Shown here one piece after another: positions 7,651-15,484 of a stretch of DNA of 34,633 bases. The position numbers were made by a program, and so were the translations under genes. Where the stretch lies: contig JAWVFT010000076.1 in the NCBI GenBank assembly GCA_033855775.1, forward strand, positions 1 through 34,633, written 5' to 3'. Source of the DNA: DASVTR01 sp033855775. GTDB lineage: Bacteria; Acidobacteriota; Blastocatellia; Pyrinomonadales; Pyrinomonadaceae. A model generated the notes under the pieces. The model saw only the letters and a program-made list of their open reading frames with translations, did not search any database and was not told the origin of the DNA. How positions within the stretch are numbered: position 1 is the stretch's first letter; the number at the start of each line of letters is the position of its first letter.

Positions 7651-7710
7651 TCGGGTTTCAAGCGGCCAGCGCGCCCTTGCGCTGTGGCCGCTTGAAACCC
7701 GATTTTTTTT
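7651..7710 (+). terminator. Strong Rho-independent terminator
   Basis: A 17-bp perfect stem (7651-7667 with 7686-7702) encloses an 18-base loop that itself contains complementary GCGC pieces, and is followed by eight T (7703-7710). It ends the gene at 7213-7620. On the other strand the T-run is weak, so it may only partly serve the convergent TonB receptor gene. Confidence 0.92.
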
Positions 7711-7739
7711 GAGTCGCCCTGACGGTTCAAGCCAGACGG

Positions 7740-10205
7740 TTAGAACTTGAAACTTGCGCCGCCTCTGCCGAGCGCGCCGGGCGCGCGAAAGCCGTTCTCG
7801 AAGTAATCCTCGTCGAAGATGTTCTCCGCGCCGCCGAACAGAACGAGCCGCACGCGCTCGCCCAAGGCCCGCTCATAACTGACGAAGAAGTCCGCCTTCG
7901 TGTAGCCTTTGAAGGTCAGGATGGCCGTGCGAAACGGGAAGTCGTTTTCAAAGATGGGAGCGACGTGGGCTCCCGTGTAATTGAGATCGAAGTTGAAGGC
8001 AAACGCGCGATAGCGTTGGTTGACGTTCAAGCCCAAAAGGTGATGCGGGATGACGTACTCGCTTTGCAAACCGAGCGCGGGCATGAACTGGTCGCTGTTG
8101 GTGTAAGTGTAAGAGGCGCGAACTTCCGTGCGACGAAAGGGCGCGGCCTCAAGATAGCTCTCGACGCCGCGCGACAGCCCGCCCGGACGATTGACGTAAC
8201 CGCTGAAGCGATTCAGATTCAAAGGGTCGGACGCAAAGCCCGTGAAGCTGATGGCGCGTTGCAGGCGCGTGTAAAAGTAGGTCGCGCCAAAGCGCAGGCG
8301 GTCGCTGGCAAGCCGCTGGTCAAAGCCGCCGTCGGCGCTGATGGATTGCTCTGCGCGCAAGGTCGGGTCGCCGAACCGCGCGAAGCCTAAGCCCGAAAAT
8401 GTCCCTTCACCGAACCGCTCGAAAAGCGACGGCGCGCGAAAGCCGTTGCCGACGTGGGCGCGCAGCTTTGTCCCGGTCGAGCGGATGAAGTAAGCGATAG
8501 AGCCGTCGCCCGTGACGGAGCCTTCGGAGTTCAAATCGCTCAGCGCGCCGGGACGGTCTGCTGCGCGCAGGCGATAACTCTGGCCGCGCACGCCGATGGA
8601 GATTTGCAACCGCTCGTCGAGCAGAAAGATTTGGTCTTGAGCGAAGACGGCAGAGGAGCTTTGGCGGTCGGTCGTGCCTGCGCTGCTTGAGAAGGCGGAG
8701 ATGAAACGTTGAAAGAGTCGCTCGCGCTCGTGCTCAAAACCGGCTGTGATGAGGTTGGAGCGGCCCAGGCGAAAGTTAGCGCGAGCGTCGAAGGTGTCTG
8801 TCGCGCCGCTGTTGAGGCTGTTAAATTCAAAGTCGCCGAACGGATAAAAGGCTGCGAAGCGCGGGTCAATCTGCGAGCCGTTGTAGTTGCGCCGGTTGGT
8901 CGAGACGCGCTGGTAAGCGAGCGTGTAGGAGAACGCCTCGCCAATCGTTTGCGTGTAGCGCAAGGAGCCGACGAGCAGGCGATTGCGGCGGCCCTGATCT
9001 GGATTGTTGAAGTCGGGTTGAAAGTTTTTTCCGGCGACGGCGCGCGGATTTTGTTCCGCGGTCGTGAAGGCCGCGGGCAGGGCGAACGGGTTATCGTTGC
9101 CGCGCGCGTTGGAGAGTGTGCCGTAGAAATTCGCGCCGATGGTAATCGAGGGCATCGGGTTAAATTGAAAGCGACCGCCGCCCGCCGTGTCGCCGTACTC
9201 GTCGTTGCCGTCAACGCCGCGCCGCACGTCAACGCGCGTCAAGCCGAAGCTGAAGCCGGCGCGTTTGCCCACGCCGCCGGAGCCGCGCAGGCGTTCGCGG
9301 AAGAGAGCGAGTGTGCCGCCTTCGACGCCCGCCTCAAAGTGTGCGCTGCCCGCGCCCGTCGTCGGCACGAGGTTGATGACGCCGCCGATGGCGTTCGTGC
9401 CGTAGATGGAAGAGCCTGAGCCGCGCAGGATTTCGACGCGCTCAAGATTGGCGGGCAAGAGGTCTGTGATGAACGGCAACGCAGAGCCGTTGATGTCTGA
9501 AGCGTCGCGGACACGCAGGCCGTCAAGCAGGAACGCCGTGTCGAAGTTTCTCTGGCCGCGTAGCCGCACGGTCGTCAAAGAGCCGGGTGAGCCTTGCTGC
9601 TGCACGCGCACGCCCGGCGTCCCGCGCAAGGCTTCTGGCAAACTCACTTCATGCTTGTCCTCAAGCTGTTGGTCATCAATGAGCGTGACGGCCTTTGAAA
9701 CTTCGTCAACGCGCTGCGGCGTGCCTGAAGCGACGACCACGACAGTTTCGTCGAGTGAGGCGACGGAAAGTTTAAAGTCATGTGTGAGCGCGGCCCCGCG
9801 TTCGACGCGGAAACTCTCGGAGGTCTGCGTGGCAAAGCCGCCCGCCGCCGCTTCCAGAATGTAATCGCCGGGGCCGAGGCCCTTGAAGCCGTAGACGCCT
9901 TCGTTGTTGGCGCGGGCGAAGAGTTGCAAGCCGTTGCGCGAGCGCAGCCGCACTTGCGCGCTGGCGACGCGCCCGCCGCTCTCATCCGTCACGCGCCCCG
10001 CCACGCTCGCGCCTCCCTGCGCAAACACGTTCAGCGAAAACAGGCACAGCGCTGCCGTCATCAACGCGCGCCACATCAACTTCGCTTGAAAGAATTGTCT
10101 GACCGGAAAGATGCGGTTGCCTGAAAGGAAACATCTGGCCGAAGAGAGATGATTGGTCGTCACGCGAGACGTTGGCGTCCACGTGTTTCTTCTTTGTCTT
10201 AACAT
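7740..10205 (-). CDS. TonB-dependent receptor, probably for cobalamin or another corrinoid
   Basis: An 821-residue outer-membrane receptor. A hydrophobic signal segment (44-62) is followed by a carboxypeptidase-regulatory-like beta domain (about 66-148, GRVTDESGGRV...), a TonB-box-like DETVVVVAS (152-160), a plug domain (about 165-285 with LPEALRGTPGVRVQ, RLRGQRNFDTAFLLDG, ERVEILRGSGSSIYGTNAIGGVINL), then a long beta-barrel ending in phenylalanine. It follows btuD and lies under its own cobalamin-type leader, so corrinoid import (a BtuB role) is the best inference. The start at 10205 has GGAGAAG eight bases upstream and gives 43 residues before the signal segment; an ATG at 10076 would give a standard signal peptide but lacks a ribosome binding site. 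Substrate identity is unproven. Confidence 0.9.
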   Translation of the reverse strand: MLRQRRNTWTPTSRVTTNHLSSARCFLSGNRIFPVRQFFQAKLMWRALMTAALCLFSLNVFAQGGASVAGRVTDESGGRVASAQVRLRSRNGLQLFARANNEGVYGFKGLGPGDYILEAAAGGFATQTSESFRVERGAALTHDFKLSVASLDETVVVVASGTPQRVDEVSKAVTLIDDQQLEDKHEVSLPEALRGTPGVRVQQQGSPGSLTTVRLRGQRNFDTAFLLDGLRVRDASDINGSALPFITDLLPANLERVEILRGSGSSIYGTNAIGGVINLVPTTGAGSAHFEAGVEGGTLALFRERLRGSGGVGKRAGFSFGLTRVDVRRGVDGNDEYGDTAGGGRFQFNPMPSITIGANFYGTLSNARGNDNPFALPAAFTTAEQNPRAVAGKNFQPDFNNPDQGRRNRLLVGSLRYTQTIGEAFSYTLAYQRVSTNRRNYNGSQIDPRFAAFYPFGDFEFNSLNSGATDTFDARANFRLGRSNLITAGFEHERERLFQRFISAFSSSAGTTDRQSSSAVFAQDQIFLLDERLQISIGVRGQSYRLRAADRPGALSDLNSEGSVTGDGSIAYFIRSTGTKLRAHVGNGFRAPSLFERFGEGTFSGLGFARFGDPTLRAEQSISADGGFDQRLASDRLRFGATYFYTRLQRAISFTGFASDPLNLNRFSGYVNRPGGLSRGVESYLEAAPFRRTEVRASYTYTNSDQFMPALGLQSEYVIPHHLLGLNVNQRYRAFAFNFDLNYTGAHVAPIFENDFPFRTAILTFKGYTKADFFVSYERALGERVRLVLFGGAENIFDEDYFENGFRAPGALGRGGASFKF

Positions 10206-10244
10206 TTTGAGCTTCTCCTGCCCGTCGCAGTGCGAGCTTGAAAA

Positions 10245-10335
10245 GAGCGTGCCGGAGAGGTCTCCTGACTCGCGGCTCTGATTCAGGATTGAATCGCCAA
10301 CACCTTTTGCGCCTTCCCAACAACGGCAAGAGATG
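10245..10335 (-). ncRNA. Atypical cobalamin riboswitch leader of the TonB receptor
   Basis: On the minus strand GGGAA (10318-10314) and then GAGTCAGGAGACC (ending at 10259) appear in the order expected for a cobalamin riboswitch, followed 50 bp later by the ribosome binding site of the receptor gene. The conserved B12 box GCCACTG is missing from its usual place between them; a copy lies instead about 95 bp upstream (10414-10408). UCUCC just after the CAGGAGACC element could pair with GGAGA of the ribosome binding site, which would suit translational control. It is either a divergent or short-core class, or a decayed riboswitch. Confidence 0.6.
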
Positions 10336-10440
10336 AGGAATGAAAGAAGAGCTATGCAAGATTGTTAGTCAAGCTTTCATCTCTCGTCCCGCATCCGTTT
10401 TCGTTGTCAGTGGCTAAAGCTTGCCGTGTGTTGTCGCCGC

Positions 10441-10623
10441 TTACAGTTGCGCGGGCAGCGGCGGCTTTGAAGTGAAGCGCTCGTCGTTAATCAGCAGCCG
10501 ACTTTCGGAATCGTCAATCGGATTCGTGAGCCTGATTGTTGATGGCTGAGAGTTTGGCTTCGCTTCGCACCGCCTTCCCTGTTCCGCCGCTCGTTTGTGT
10601 TCAAGATAACCGGCGCGCTTCAT
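10441..10623 (-). CDS. Possible 60-residue orphan ORF
   Basis: This frame overlaps the end of btuD by 23 bp and ends just before the riboswitch leader. The product is 60 residues, polar, with no membrane segment; its second half (DDSESRLLINDERFTSKPPLPAQL region) looks protein-like rather than random. There is no ribosome binding site, though coupling to btuD translation is possible. I do not recognise it. It may equally be a gene remnant or non-coding spacer. Confidence 0.25.
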   Translation of the reverse strand: MKRAGYLEHKRAAEQGRRCEAKPNSQPSTIRLTNPIDDSESRLLINDERFTSKPPLPAQL

Positions 10624-11395
10624 GCACCGGCGTGATGCGTGGCGCGCCCGTCAAGGGATGGGCGTCCACCAAAATTCGTACCGCAAAAACTTGTTCCAGC
10701 AACTCCGGCGTCAGAGCCTCGCGCGGCGAGCCGTCGGCCAACACGCGCCCGTCCTTGATGAGCAGCAAGTGGTCTGCAAACTCTGCCGCGAGGTTGAGGT
10801 CGTGCGTGACGATGACAGCCGCCGCCCGGCGCGTGTCGCAACGCGCGCGAACGAGAGCGAGCAAGCGCGCTTGATGCGCTAAGTCAAGATTGGCCGTCGG
10901 CTCGTCGAGCAAAAGGATGCCCGCTTCGGTCGCCAGCGCGCGAGCGAGGACGGCGCGTTGTCGTTCCCCGCCGGATAACTCGTTCATCAATCGCCCACCG
11001 AAGTCTGCCAACCCGGTTTCCGAAAGGGCCGCGCGGGCAATCTCCATGTCGCGCTCCGTCTCCCAACCCCAGGCGCTCATCCCGGCCCACGCGTAACGCC
11101 CGCCGAGCACGAACTCAAGGACGGTGACTGGAAAGCGCAACTCCGCTTCCTGCGCGACGACGGCGATGCGACGCGCAACGGCGCGACGAGCGAAGGCGGC
11201 GAGCGGTTTTCCGTCCAGCAAGACTTCGCCGCGCGTGGGCGCGAGCGCGCCGTTCAAGGCTCGCATCAAAGTTGACTTGCCCGCGCCGTTTGGCCCGATG
11301 ATGGCCGTCAACTCGCCCGGCTTCGTGCGGAGCGTGACGTTCGTCAACACCGAACGCCTTCCATAGCTCACGGAGATGTCGCGCGCTTCGAGCAT
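10601..11395 (-). CDS. btuD: Cobalamin ABC transporter ATP-binding protein
   Basis: A 264-residue ABC ATPase of the FecE/BtuD type. The Walker A motif GPNGAGKS is at 34-41, the Q-loop Gln at 82, the signature LSGGERQR at 140-147, Walker B ILLLDEPTA around 160-168 and the switch His at 198 (VTHDL). It starts 3 bp after the btuC stop, in an operon btuF-btuC-btuD under a canonical cobalamin riboswitch, so it should energise corrinoid import through BtuC at the inner membrane. By sequence alone, iron-siderophore or haem transport would be equally possible; the riboswitch decides in favour of cobalamin. Confidence 0.92.
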   Translation of the reverse strand: MLEARDISVSYGRRSVLTNVTLRTKPGELTAIIGPNGAGKSTLMRALNGALAPTRGEVLLDGKPLAAFARRAVARRIAVVAQEAELRFPVTVLEFVLGGRYAWAGMSAWGWETERDMEIARAALSETGLADFGGRLMNELSGGERQRAVLARALATEAGILLLDEPTANLDLAHQARLLALVRARCDTRRAAAVIVTHDLNLAAEFADHLLLIKDGRVLADGSPREALTPELLEQVFAVRILVDAHPLTGAPRITPVHEARRLS

Positions 11396-11398
11396 GGC

Positions 11399-12463
11399 TC
11401 AGCCTCGCCTCAACAGATAGATAAAGAGCGGCGCGCCGATGAGCGCCGTGATGGCCCCGACGGGAAGCTCGCGCGGCGAGATGATGGTGCGCGCGATGGT
11501 GTCGGCCAGGATGACGAACAGCCCGCCGGAGAGAGCCGACGCCGGAATCACAGCGCGGTTATCGCCGCCGATTGAAAGGCGCGTCAGATGCGGAACGACG
11601 AGGCCGACGTATCCGACCGAACCGGAAGAAGCAACCGATGCTCCGACCAAAAGGCTCGCGGCCAGAAACACGAGCAAGCGCACGCGCGCCACTTCGACGC
11701 CTAGGTCGAAGGCGTCGCGCTCGCCAAGCATCAACAGATTCAAAGAGCGCGCGTTCAATGCCAAGGCGATTGTGCCGACGAGCGCCGCCACGACGGCCAT
11801 CGTCATCATGCCTTTGGAAATCCCCGACAGGTCGCCGAGCAGCCAGAACGTGAACGAGCGAATCCGCGTCGCGTCCATCAAGGTCGTGATGAAGACAATG
11901 GCCGAAGAGAGAAAGGTCGTCACGATGACGCCCGCAAGAATCAAACGTTCGGGCGTCGCGCCTGCGCGCCCGCGCGCCAGTTGGTAAACGGCAAAGGTCG
12001 CGGCCAGCGCGCCCGCGAAGGCCATCACCGGACGACTCCAGGTTTGCCCGCCGAGGAAGACCAGCGCGACCATCGTTCCCACCGCCGCGCCGTTTGAGAC
12101 GCCGAGCAGGTAAGGCTCCGCCAGCGGATTTCTGAGCAAGGCTTGATAAGCCGCGCCCGCCGCCGCCAGCGACGCGCCGACCGCCGCCGCCAAAAGTATG
12201 CGCGGCAAACGTATGTCGAACAGAATGGCTTGCTGCTGCGCGGTCAGGCCGCAAGATTCGCTGCCGACCGTGAACAGCGCGCACAGTGAAGGCTTGAGCG
12301 GAAGGCGCTCGCTGCCGATGACCGCAGTGATGACAATGGCTGAAAGCAGCGCGAGCAATAGAGTCAGACAGATGATGAGCGTGCGGCGCAACGTCGTGCG
12401 CTGAGCGACGGAAAGCTGCGTCGCCTGAGCGCGTGTCTCGACTTGTGCGTTGCCGTTCGTCAT
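11399..12463 (-). CDS. btuC: Cobalamin ABC transporter permease (FecCD family)
   Basis: A 354-residue polytopic membrane protein of the FecCD/BtuC family, which usually has about ten transmembrane helices. Recognisable parts are RLPRILLAAAVGASLAAAGAAYQALLRNPLAEPYLLGVSNGAA (about 88-130), the cytoplasmic coupling region near LGERDAFDLG (about 251-260), and VGYVGLVVPHLTR (about 289-301). The 30-residue N-terminus before the first helix is polar. It overlaps btuF by 4 bp (ATGA), which indicates translational coupling, and is followed at once by btuD. With BtuD and BtuF it moves corrinoid from the periplasm to the cytoplasm. Confidence 0.93.
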   Translation of the reverse strand: MTNGNAQVETRAQATQLSVAQRTTLRRTLIICLTLLLALLSAIVITAVIGSERLPLKPSLCALFTVGSESCGLTAQQQAILFDIRLPRILLAAAVGASLAAAGAAYQALLRNPLAEPYLLGVSNGAAVGTMVALVFLGGQTWSRPVMAFAGALAATFAVYQLARGRAGATPERLILAGVIVTTFLSSAIVFITTLMDATRIRSFTFWLLGDLSGISKGMMTMAVVAALVGTIALALNARSLNLLMLGERDAFDLGVEVARVRLLVFLAASLLVGASVASSGSVGYVGLVVPHLTRLSIGGDNRAVIPASALSGGLFVILADTIARTIISPRELPVGAITALIGAPLFIYLLRRG

Positions 12464-13392
12464 GGCTTAGCGAAGGCTTCCGGGTGCAGCAAGCGCGCCA
12501 TCTGCTCTAAGCCTTCGATGAGTCGCGGGCCGGGGCGCGAGAGCAAGTCGCCGTTGATGCCGTAGATTCTTTTGTTCAAGACCGCCGGAGATTTTTCAAG
12601 CGAGACGGCGGGCCGCGCGTTGCTCTGATCCATGGAGCTATCCACGGACATGATGATGGCTTCGGGCTGCGTGGCGAGCGCGGCTTCGTCGCTGAAGCGC
12701 GGGAACGCGCCGGGAACGTCCGCCGTCACGGATTGGCCGCCCGCGCGATGAATCAAGTCGGTCAGAAAAGAGTCGCGCCCGATGGTGTAAAGAGGCGCGG
12801 CTGAGACTTGATAAAAAACCTTGACGGGCTGGCTCGGCTTGACCGCCGCTTCGACGGCTGAAGCTCGCGCGCGTAATTCGTTGACCAGCTTTTCGCCGCG
12901 CTCAGGCTCGTCCAGCAGTTCGCTCAAAGTCTTGATGGAGCGAAACACGTCTTCGAGGCTGCGCGGGTCTGTCACATAGACGGCGATGTTCTGCTCGTTC
13001 AATTGCTTTGCGAAGGCTTCGAGTTGCGAAGCGGTGGACATGAGGACGAGTTGCGGGCGCAGCGCGATGATGCGCTCGATGTTCGGCTGCAAGGTGTCGC
13101 CGACCTTTGCGACCTGCCTTGCTTCCGCGGGGTAATCGCAGTAGGTCGTGTTGCCGACGAGACGATTGCCCGCGCCGACGGCGTAGACAATCTCCGTCAG
13201 GTTCGGAGCCAGCGTGACGATGCGTTGCGGATGCAGGGCGACGCGCACGCGCCTGCCCGCCTCGTCCGTCACCTCGCGCGTGTTGGCTGTTGTCGTCGCG
13301 CTCTGCGCGTTATTAGTTTCGCGCTGTCCTGAGCAGGCGAGCGCGAGCACGAGCGCGCACATGATGAGGGCGAGCGCGCCGCCGAGTTTCAA
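12460..13392 (-). CDS. btuF: Cobalamin-binding periplasmic lipoprotein
   Basis: A periplasmic-binding protein of the BtuF/FhuD fold: RRVRVALHPQRIVTLAPNLTEIVYAVGAG, VGNTTYCDYPAEA, and the VVLMSTASQ- and DPRSLEDVFRSI-like stretches that link the two lobes. The open frame extends to a TTG at 13437, but that codon lies in the loop of the riboswitch terminator (13415-13484). Starting instead at TTG 13392 gives MKLGGALALIMCALVLALAC, a complete lipoprotein signal peptide with the modified Cys at residue 20 and a 310-residue product. Neither start has a strong ribosome binding site, so the choice rests on the terminator and signal peptide. It delivers corrinoid to BtuCD. Confidence 0.88.
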   Translation of the reverse strand: MKLGGALALIMCALVLALACSGQRETNNAQSATTTANTREVTDEAGRRVRVALHPQRIVTLAPNLTEIVYAVGAGNRLVGNTTYCDYPAEARQVAKVGDTLQPNIERIIALRPQLVLMSTASQLEAFAKQLNEQNIAVYVTDPRSLEDVFRSIKTLSELLDEPERGEKLVNELRARASAVEAAVKPSQPVKVFYQVSAAPLYTIGRDSFLTDLIHRAGGQSVTADVPGAFPRFSDEAALATQPEAIIMSVDSSMDQSNARPAVSLEKSPAVLNKRIYGINGDLLSRPGPRLIEGLEQMARLLHPEAFAKP

Positions 13393-13414
13393 ATTGTTGA
13401 TGGAAGGGCAAGCC

Positions 13415-13484
13415 AAAATAGAAATCCCGTCGTCCAAGGCTGTCGGCCTCTGGCGAAGAGGGCGGCAGGCTGGCGACGGGATTT
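13415..13484 (-). terminator. Intrinsic terminator of the cobalamin riboswitch
   Basis: On the minus strand AAATCCCGTCG (13484-13474) pairs perfectly with CGACGGGATTT (13432-13422), followed by TATTTT (13420-13415). It lies about 75 bp after the riboswitch core and directly before the btuF coding start, so it is the likely expression platform: termination when cobalamin is bound. Confidence 0.75.
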
Positions 13485-13556
13485 ACGGGAAATCTGGCGT
13501 TGCGGCCTGAACACCCTGACGCGAGGCGTTCCGATAGGCTGCTGAAAAGCGTCAAA

Positions 13557-13745
13557 CGGGCAGGTCTCCTGACTTGGAGAAAGTTGAAAGACTACTGCCA
13601 GCCAAACACCGTGCGCGAGGCTTTAGAAAGCCTGCGCGCGAGTTGACCGTTATTCTCCACACAGTGGCGCGACCGCGCGGGATTCTCACCCGCTTCCCTA
13701 TTCTCCCCGCTCAAACTTTTGAGCAGGACACCCGGACGCTGAAAT
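13557..13745 (-). ncRNA. Cobalamin riboswitch upstream of btuFCD
   Basis: The minus strand carries the canonical elements in order: GAATAGGGAAGCGGGTGAGAA, ATCCCGCGCGG, the B12 box GCGCCACTGTG (around 13669-13660), a variable stem, and AAGTCAGGAGACCTGCC (ending near 13558). It is followed by an intrinsic terminator and btuF. The class senses adenosylcobalamin or related corrinoids and normally represses uptake genes. Confidence 0.95.
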
Positions 13746-13817
13746 TTAAAAAGAGCTACGGCGTCGAACAATGTTTCAGTTGAGTCCGAACCGAAGCGCA
13801 GACGTTATCACAGGAAC

Positions 13818-13927
13818 AAGTCCAAAGTCTAATGTCCAAAGTCCAAAGTCCGAGGCTCAAAGTTCAAAGCCGGAAGCCGCGGGTTGACGTTATGACTTTG
13901 GACATTAGACTTTGGACTTTGGACTTT
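13818..13927. repeat. Heptamer array C (AAGTCCA type) with a perfect 26-bp inverted repeat
   Basis: Eight consecutive 7-bp units fill 13818-13873 (AAGTCCA, AAGTCTA, ATGTCCA, AAGTCCA, AAGTCCG, then more degenerate). The complementary units GGACATT, AGACTTT and GGACTTT fill 13894-13927. Positions 13818-13843 and 13894-13919 are exact reverse complements over 26 bp. The array lies between the divergent btu riboswitch and mtnA. Confidence 0.9.
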
Positions 13928-13979
13928 CTTTCTGTAAGATTGCGCGCTGATTCAAATTGCCGAAGGAGCATTCTCAAGG

Positions 13980-15026
13980 ATGATCAAGACTGTCGAGTGG
14001 ACGAGCGAGGGCGTGCGGATGATTGACCAACGCCTGCTTCCGACCGAAGAGAAATATTTGATGCTGCGCTCTTACGAAGAGGTGGCGGAAGCAATCAAGA
14101 AGATGGTCGTGCGCGGCGCTCCGGCCATCGGCGTCTCCGCCGCGATGGGCCTCGCCCTCGGCGCGCAGCAATCGGTTGGCACATCTGTCGCCGACCTCGA
14201 ATACGATTTCGACTACATGTGCGAAGTGATGGCGGCGACGCGCCCGACCGCGGTTAATCTCTTCTGGGCCATCGAGCGGATGCGCGATGCCCTGCGTCGA
14301 GCGAAGGCCGAGACGGATAATGTTGAAGAGGTCAAGAGCCTGCTCGTCAAGGAAGCGCAGATGATTTTCGACGAAGATTTGAAGTCGAACCGCGCGATGG
14401 GACGCTTCGGCGGCGAGTTGATTCCAGACAACTCGACCGTCCTGACGCATTGCAACGCGGGCGCGCTCGCCACCGCCGGAGATTACGGCACGGCCCTCGG
14501 CGTCATCCGCGGAGCGCGCGACGCAGGCAAACGCGTCGCCGTCATCGCAGACGAGACGCGCCCCTTTCTGCAAGGCTCAAGGCTCACCGCTTGGGAATTG
14601 AGCAAGGACGAGATTCCCGTCACGCTGATTACGGACAACATGGCCGGGCATGTGATGAAGAGGGGAGACGTTGACGTGGTTGTCGTCGGGGCCGACCGCA
14701 TCGCGGCCAACGGCGACACCGCGAACAAGATTGGAACCTACATGGTCGCCGTCCTCGCGCGCGAGCACAAGATTCCCTTCTACGTCGCCGCGCCGATTTC
14801 GACCATAGACTTCACGCTCGCAAGCGGCGAACAGATTCCGATTGAGGAACGCGATGCGCGCGAAGTGACGCACGTGCGCGAGCAAAGGCTTGCGCCCGAA
14901 GGCGTCGGCGTGCAGAATCCAGCCTTCGATGTCACGCCGCACGAGTTTATCGCCGCCATCATCACAGACCGCGGCGTGGCCCGCGCTCCCTTCACGGAAA
15001 GCTTGCGGCAATTGGTCGAAGCCTGA
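13980..15026 (+). CDS. mtnA: S-methyl-5-thioribose-1-phosphate isomerase
   Basis: A 348-residue protein of normal length for MtnA, related to eIF2B subunits. RGAPAIG is at 45-51, the catalytic Cys158 in LTHCNAGALAT, and the catalytic Asp239 in VVGADR. The enzyme converts 5-methylthioribose-1-phosphate to methylthioribulose-1-phosphate in methionine salvage. No other salvage gene is adjacent. GGAG lies upstream of the ATG at 13980. Heptamer array C occupies the leader or promoter region, so any promoter must lie in or beside the repeat. Confidence 0.96.
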   Translation: MIKTVEWTSEGVRMIDQRLLPTEEKYLMLRSYEEVAEAIKKMVVRGAPAIGVSAAMGLALGAQQSVGTSVADLEYDFDYMCEVMAATRPTAVNLFWAIERMRDALRRAKAETDNVEEVKSLLVKEAQMIFDEDLKSNRAMGRFGGELIPDNSTVLTHCNAGALATAGDYGTALGVIRGARDAGKRVAVIADETRPFLQGSRLTAWELSKDEIPVTLITDNMAGHVMKRGDVDVVVVGADRIAANGDTANKIGTYMVAVLAREHKIPFYVAAPISTIDFTLASGEQIPIEERDAREVTHVREQRLAPEGVGVQNPAFDVTPHEFIAAIITDRGVARAPFTESLRQLVEA

Positions 15027-15098
15027 AGAGCGAACGCTTTGACAGATTTTGTGTGAGGCGCGTTGTTGAGCTTGAGACGGAAGAGAGCTTGACGGCTA

Positions 15099-15127
15099 TT
15101 GACTCGCCAACGGATTTAGCTTAGAAA
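15099..15127 (+). promoter_or_regulatory. Putative promoter of the metallothionein gene
   Basis: TTGACT (15099-15104) and TAGAAA (15122-15127) are 17 bp apart, about 47 bp before the metallothionein ATG. No clear SmtB/ArsR-type operator is seen. Confidence 0.4.
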
Positions 15128-15173
15128 GATTGCATCCAAACTATTTTCTTAACTTCAACGGAGGAACTTTCCC

Positions 15174-15332
15174 ATGGCTGACGATAAAGACAAAAATATT
15201 TGCAAGCATCCGGCCTGCACATGCACGGTCGAGAAGGGCGAGAAATATTGCAGCCCGACTTGCCAGGGCGCGGGCGACACGATGCAGATTGACTGCGACT
15301 GCGGTCACCCGGATTGCAAGGGAGATTTTTAA
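15174..15332 (+). CDS. Small bacterial metallothionein (SmtA-like)
   Basis: A 52-residue protein starting at ATG 15174, with GGAGG upstream. It has eight cysteines (10, 15, 17, 26, 30, 41, 43, 48) and two histidines (12, 45). The order CKHPACTC, then YCSPTC, then CDCGHPDCKG, is the pattern of bacterial metallothioneins, whose treble-clef-like core binds a Zn4 cluster. It should sequester Zn, Cd or Cu in the cytoplasm. Cyanobacterial SmtA has nine cysteines, so one ligand differs here. It has its own promoter-like element and no regulator gene nearby. It is short enough to be missed by length-filtered gene calling. Confidence 0.9.
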   Translation: MADDKDKNICKHPACTCTVEKGEKYCSPTCQGAGDTMQIDCDCGHPDCKGDF

Positions 15333-15484
15333 GACCGGCGACTCCGGCACATTTCAATCATCAAGCTGGCACAAGTAGTGCTTGAGCAGCAAACGCGAAC
15401 GACGTTGCTCGTGCCGGCAGCTTTCTACCTTCACGCCCTGTCACGCACAAGCCTTGCCGGAGAGCGCAGCCTTCATCAATCGTC

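Noticed and set aside
7965..9419. Several plus-strand open frames inside the TonB receptor gene
   Set aside because: They are a high-GC antisense shadow with no motifs.
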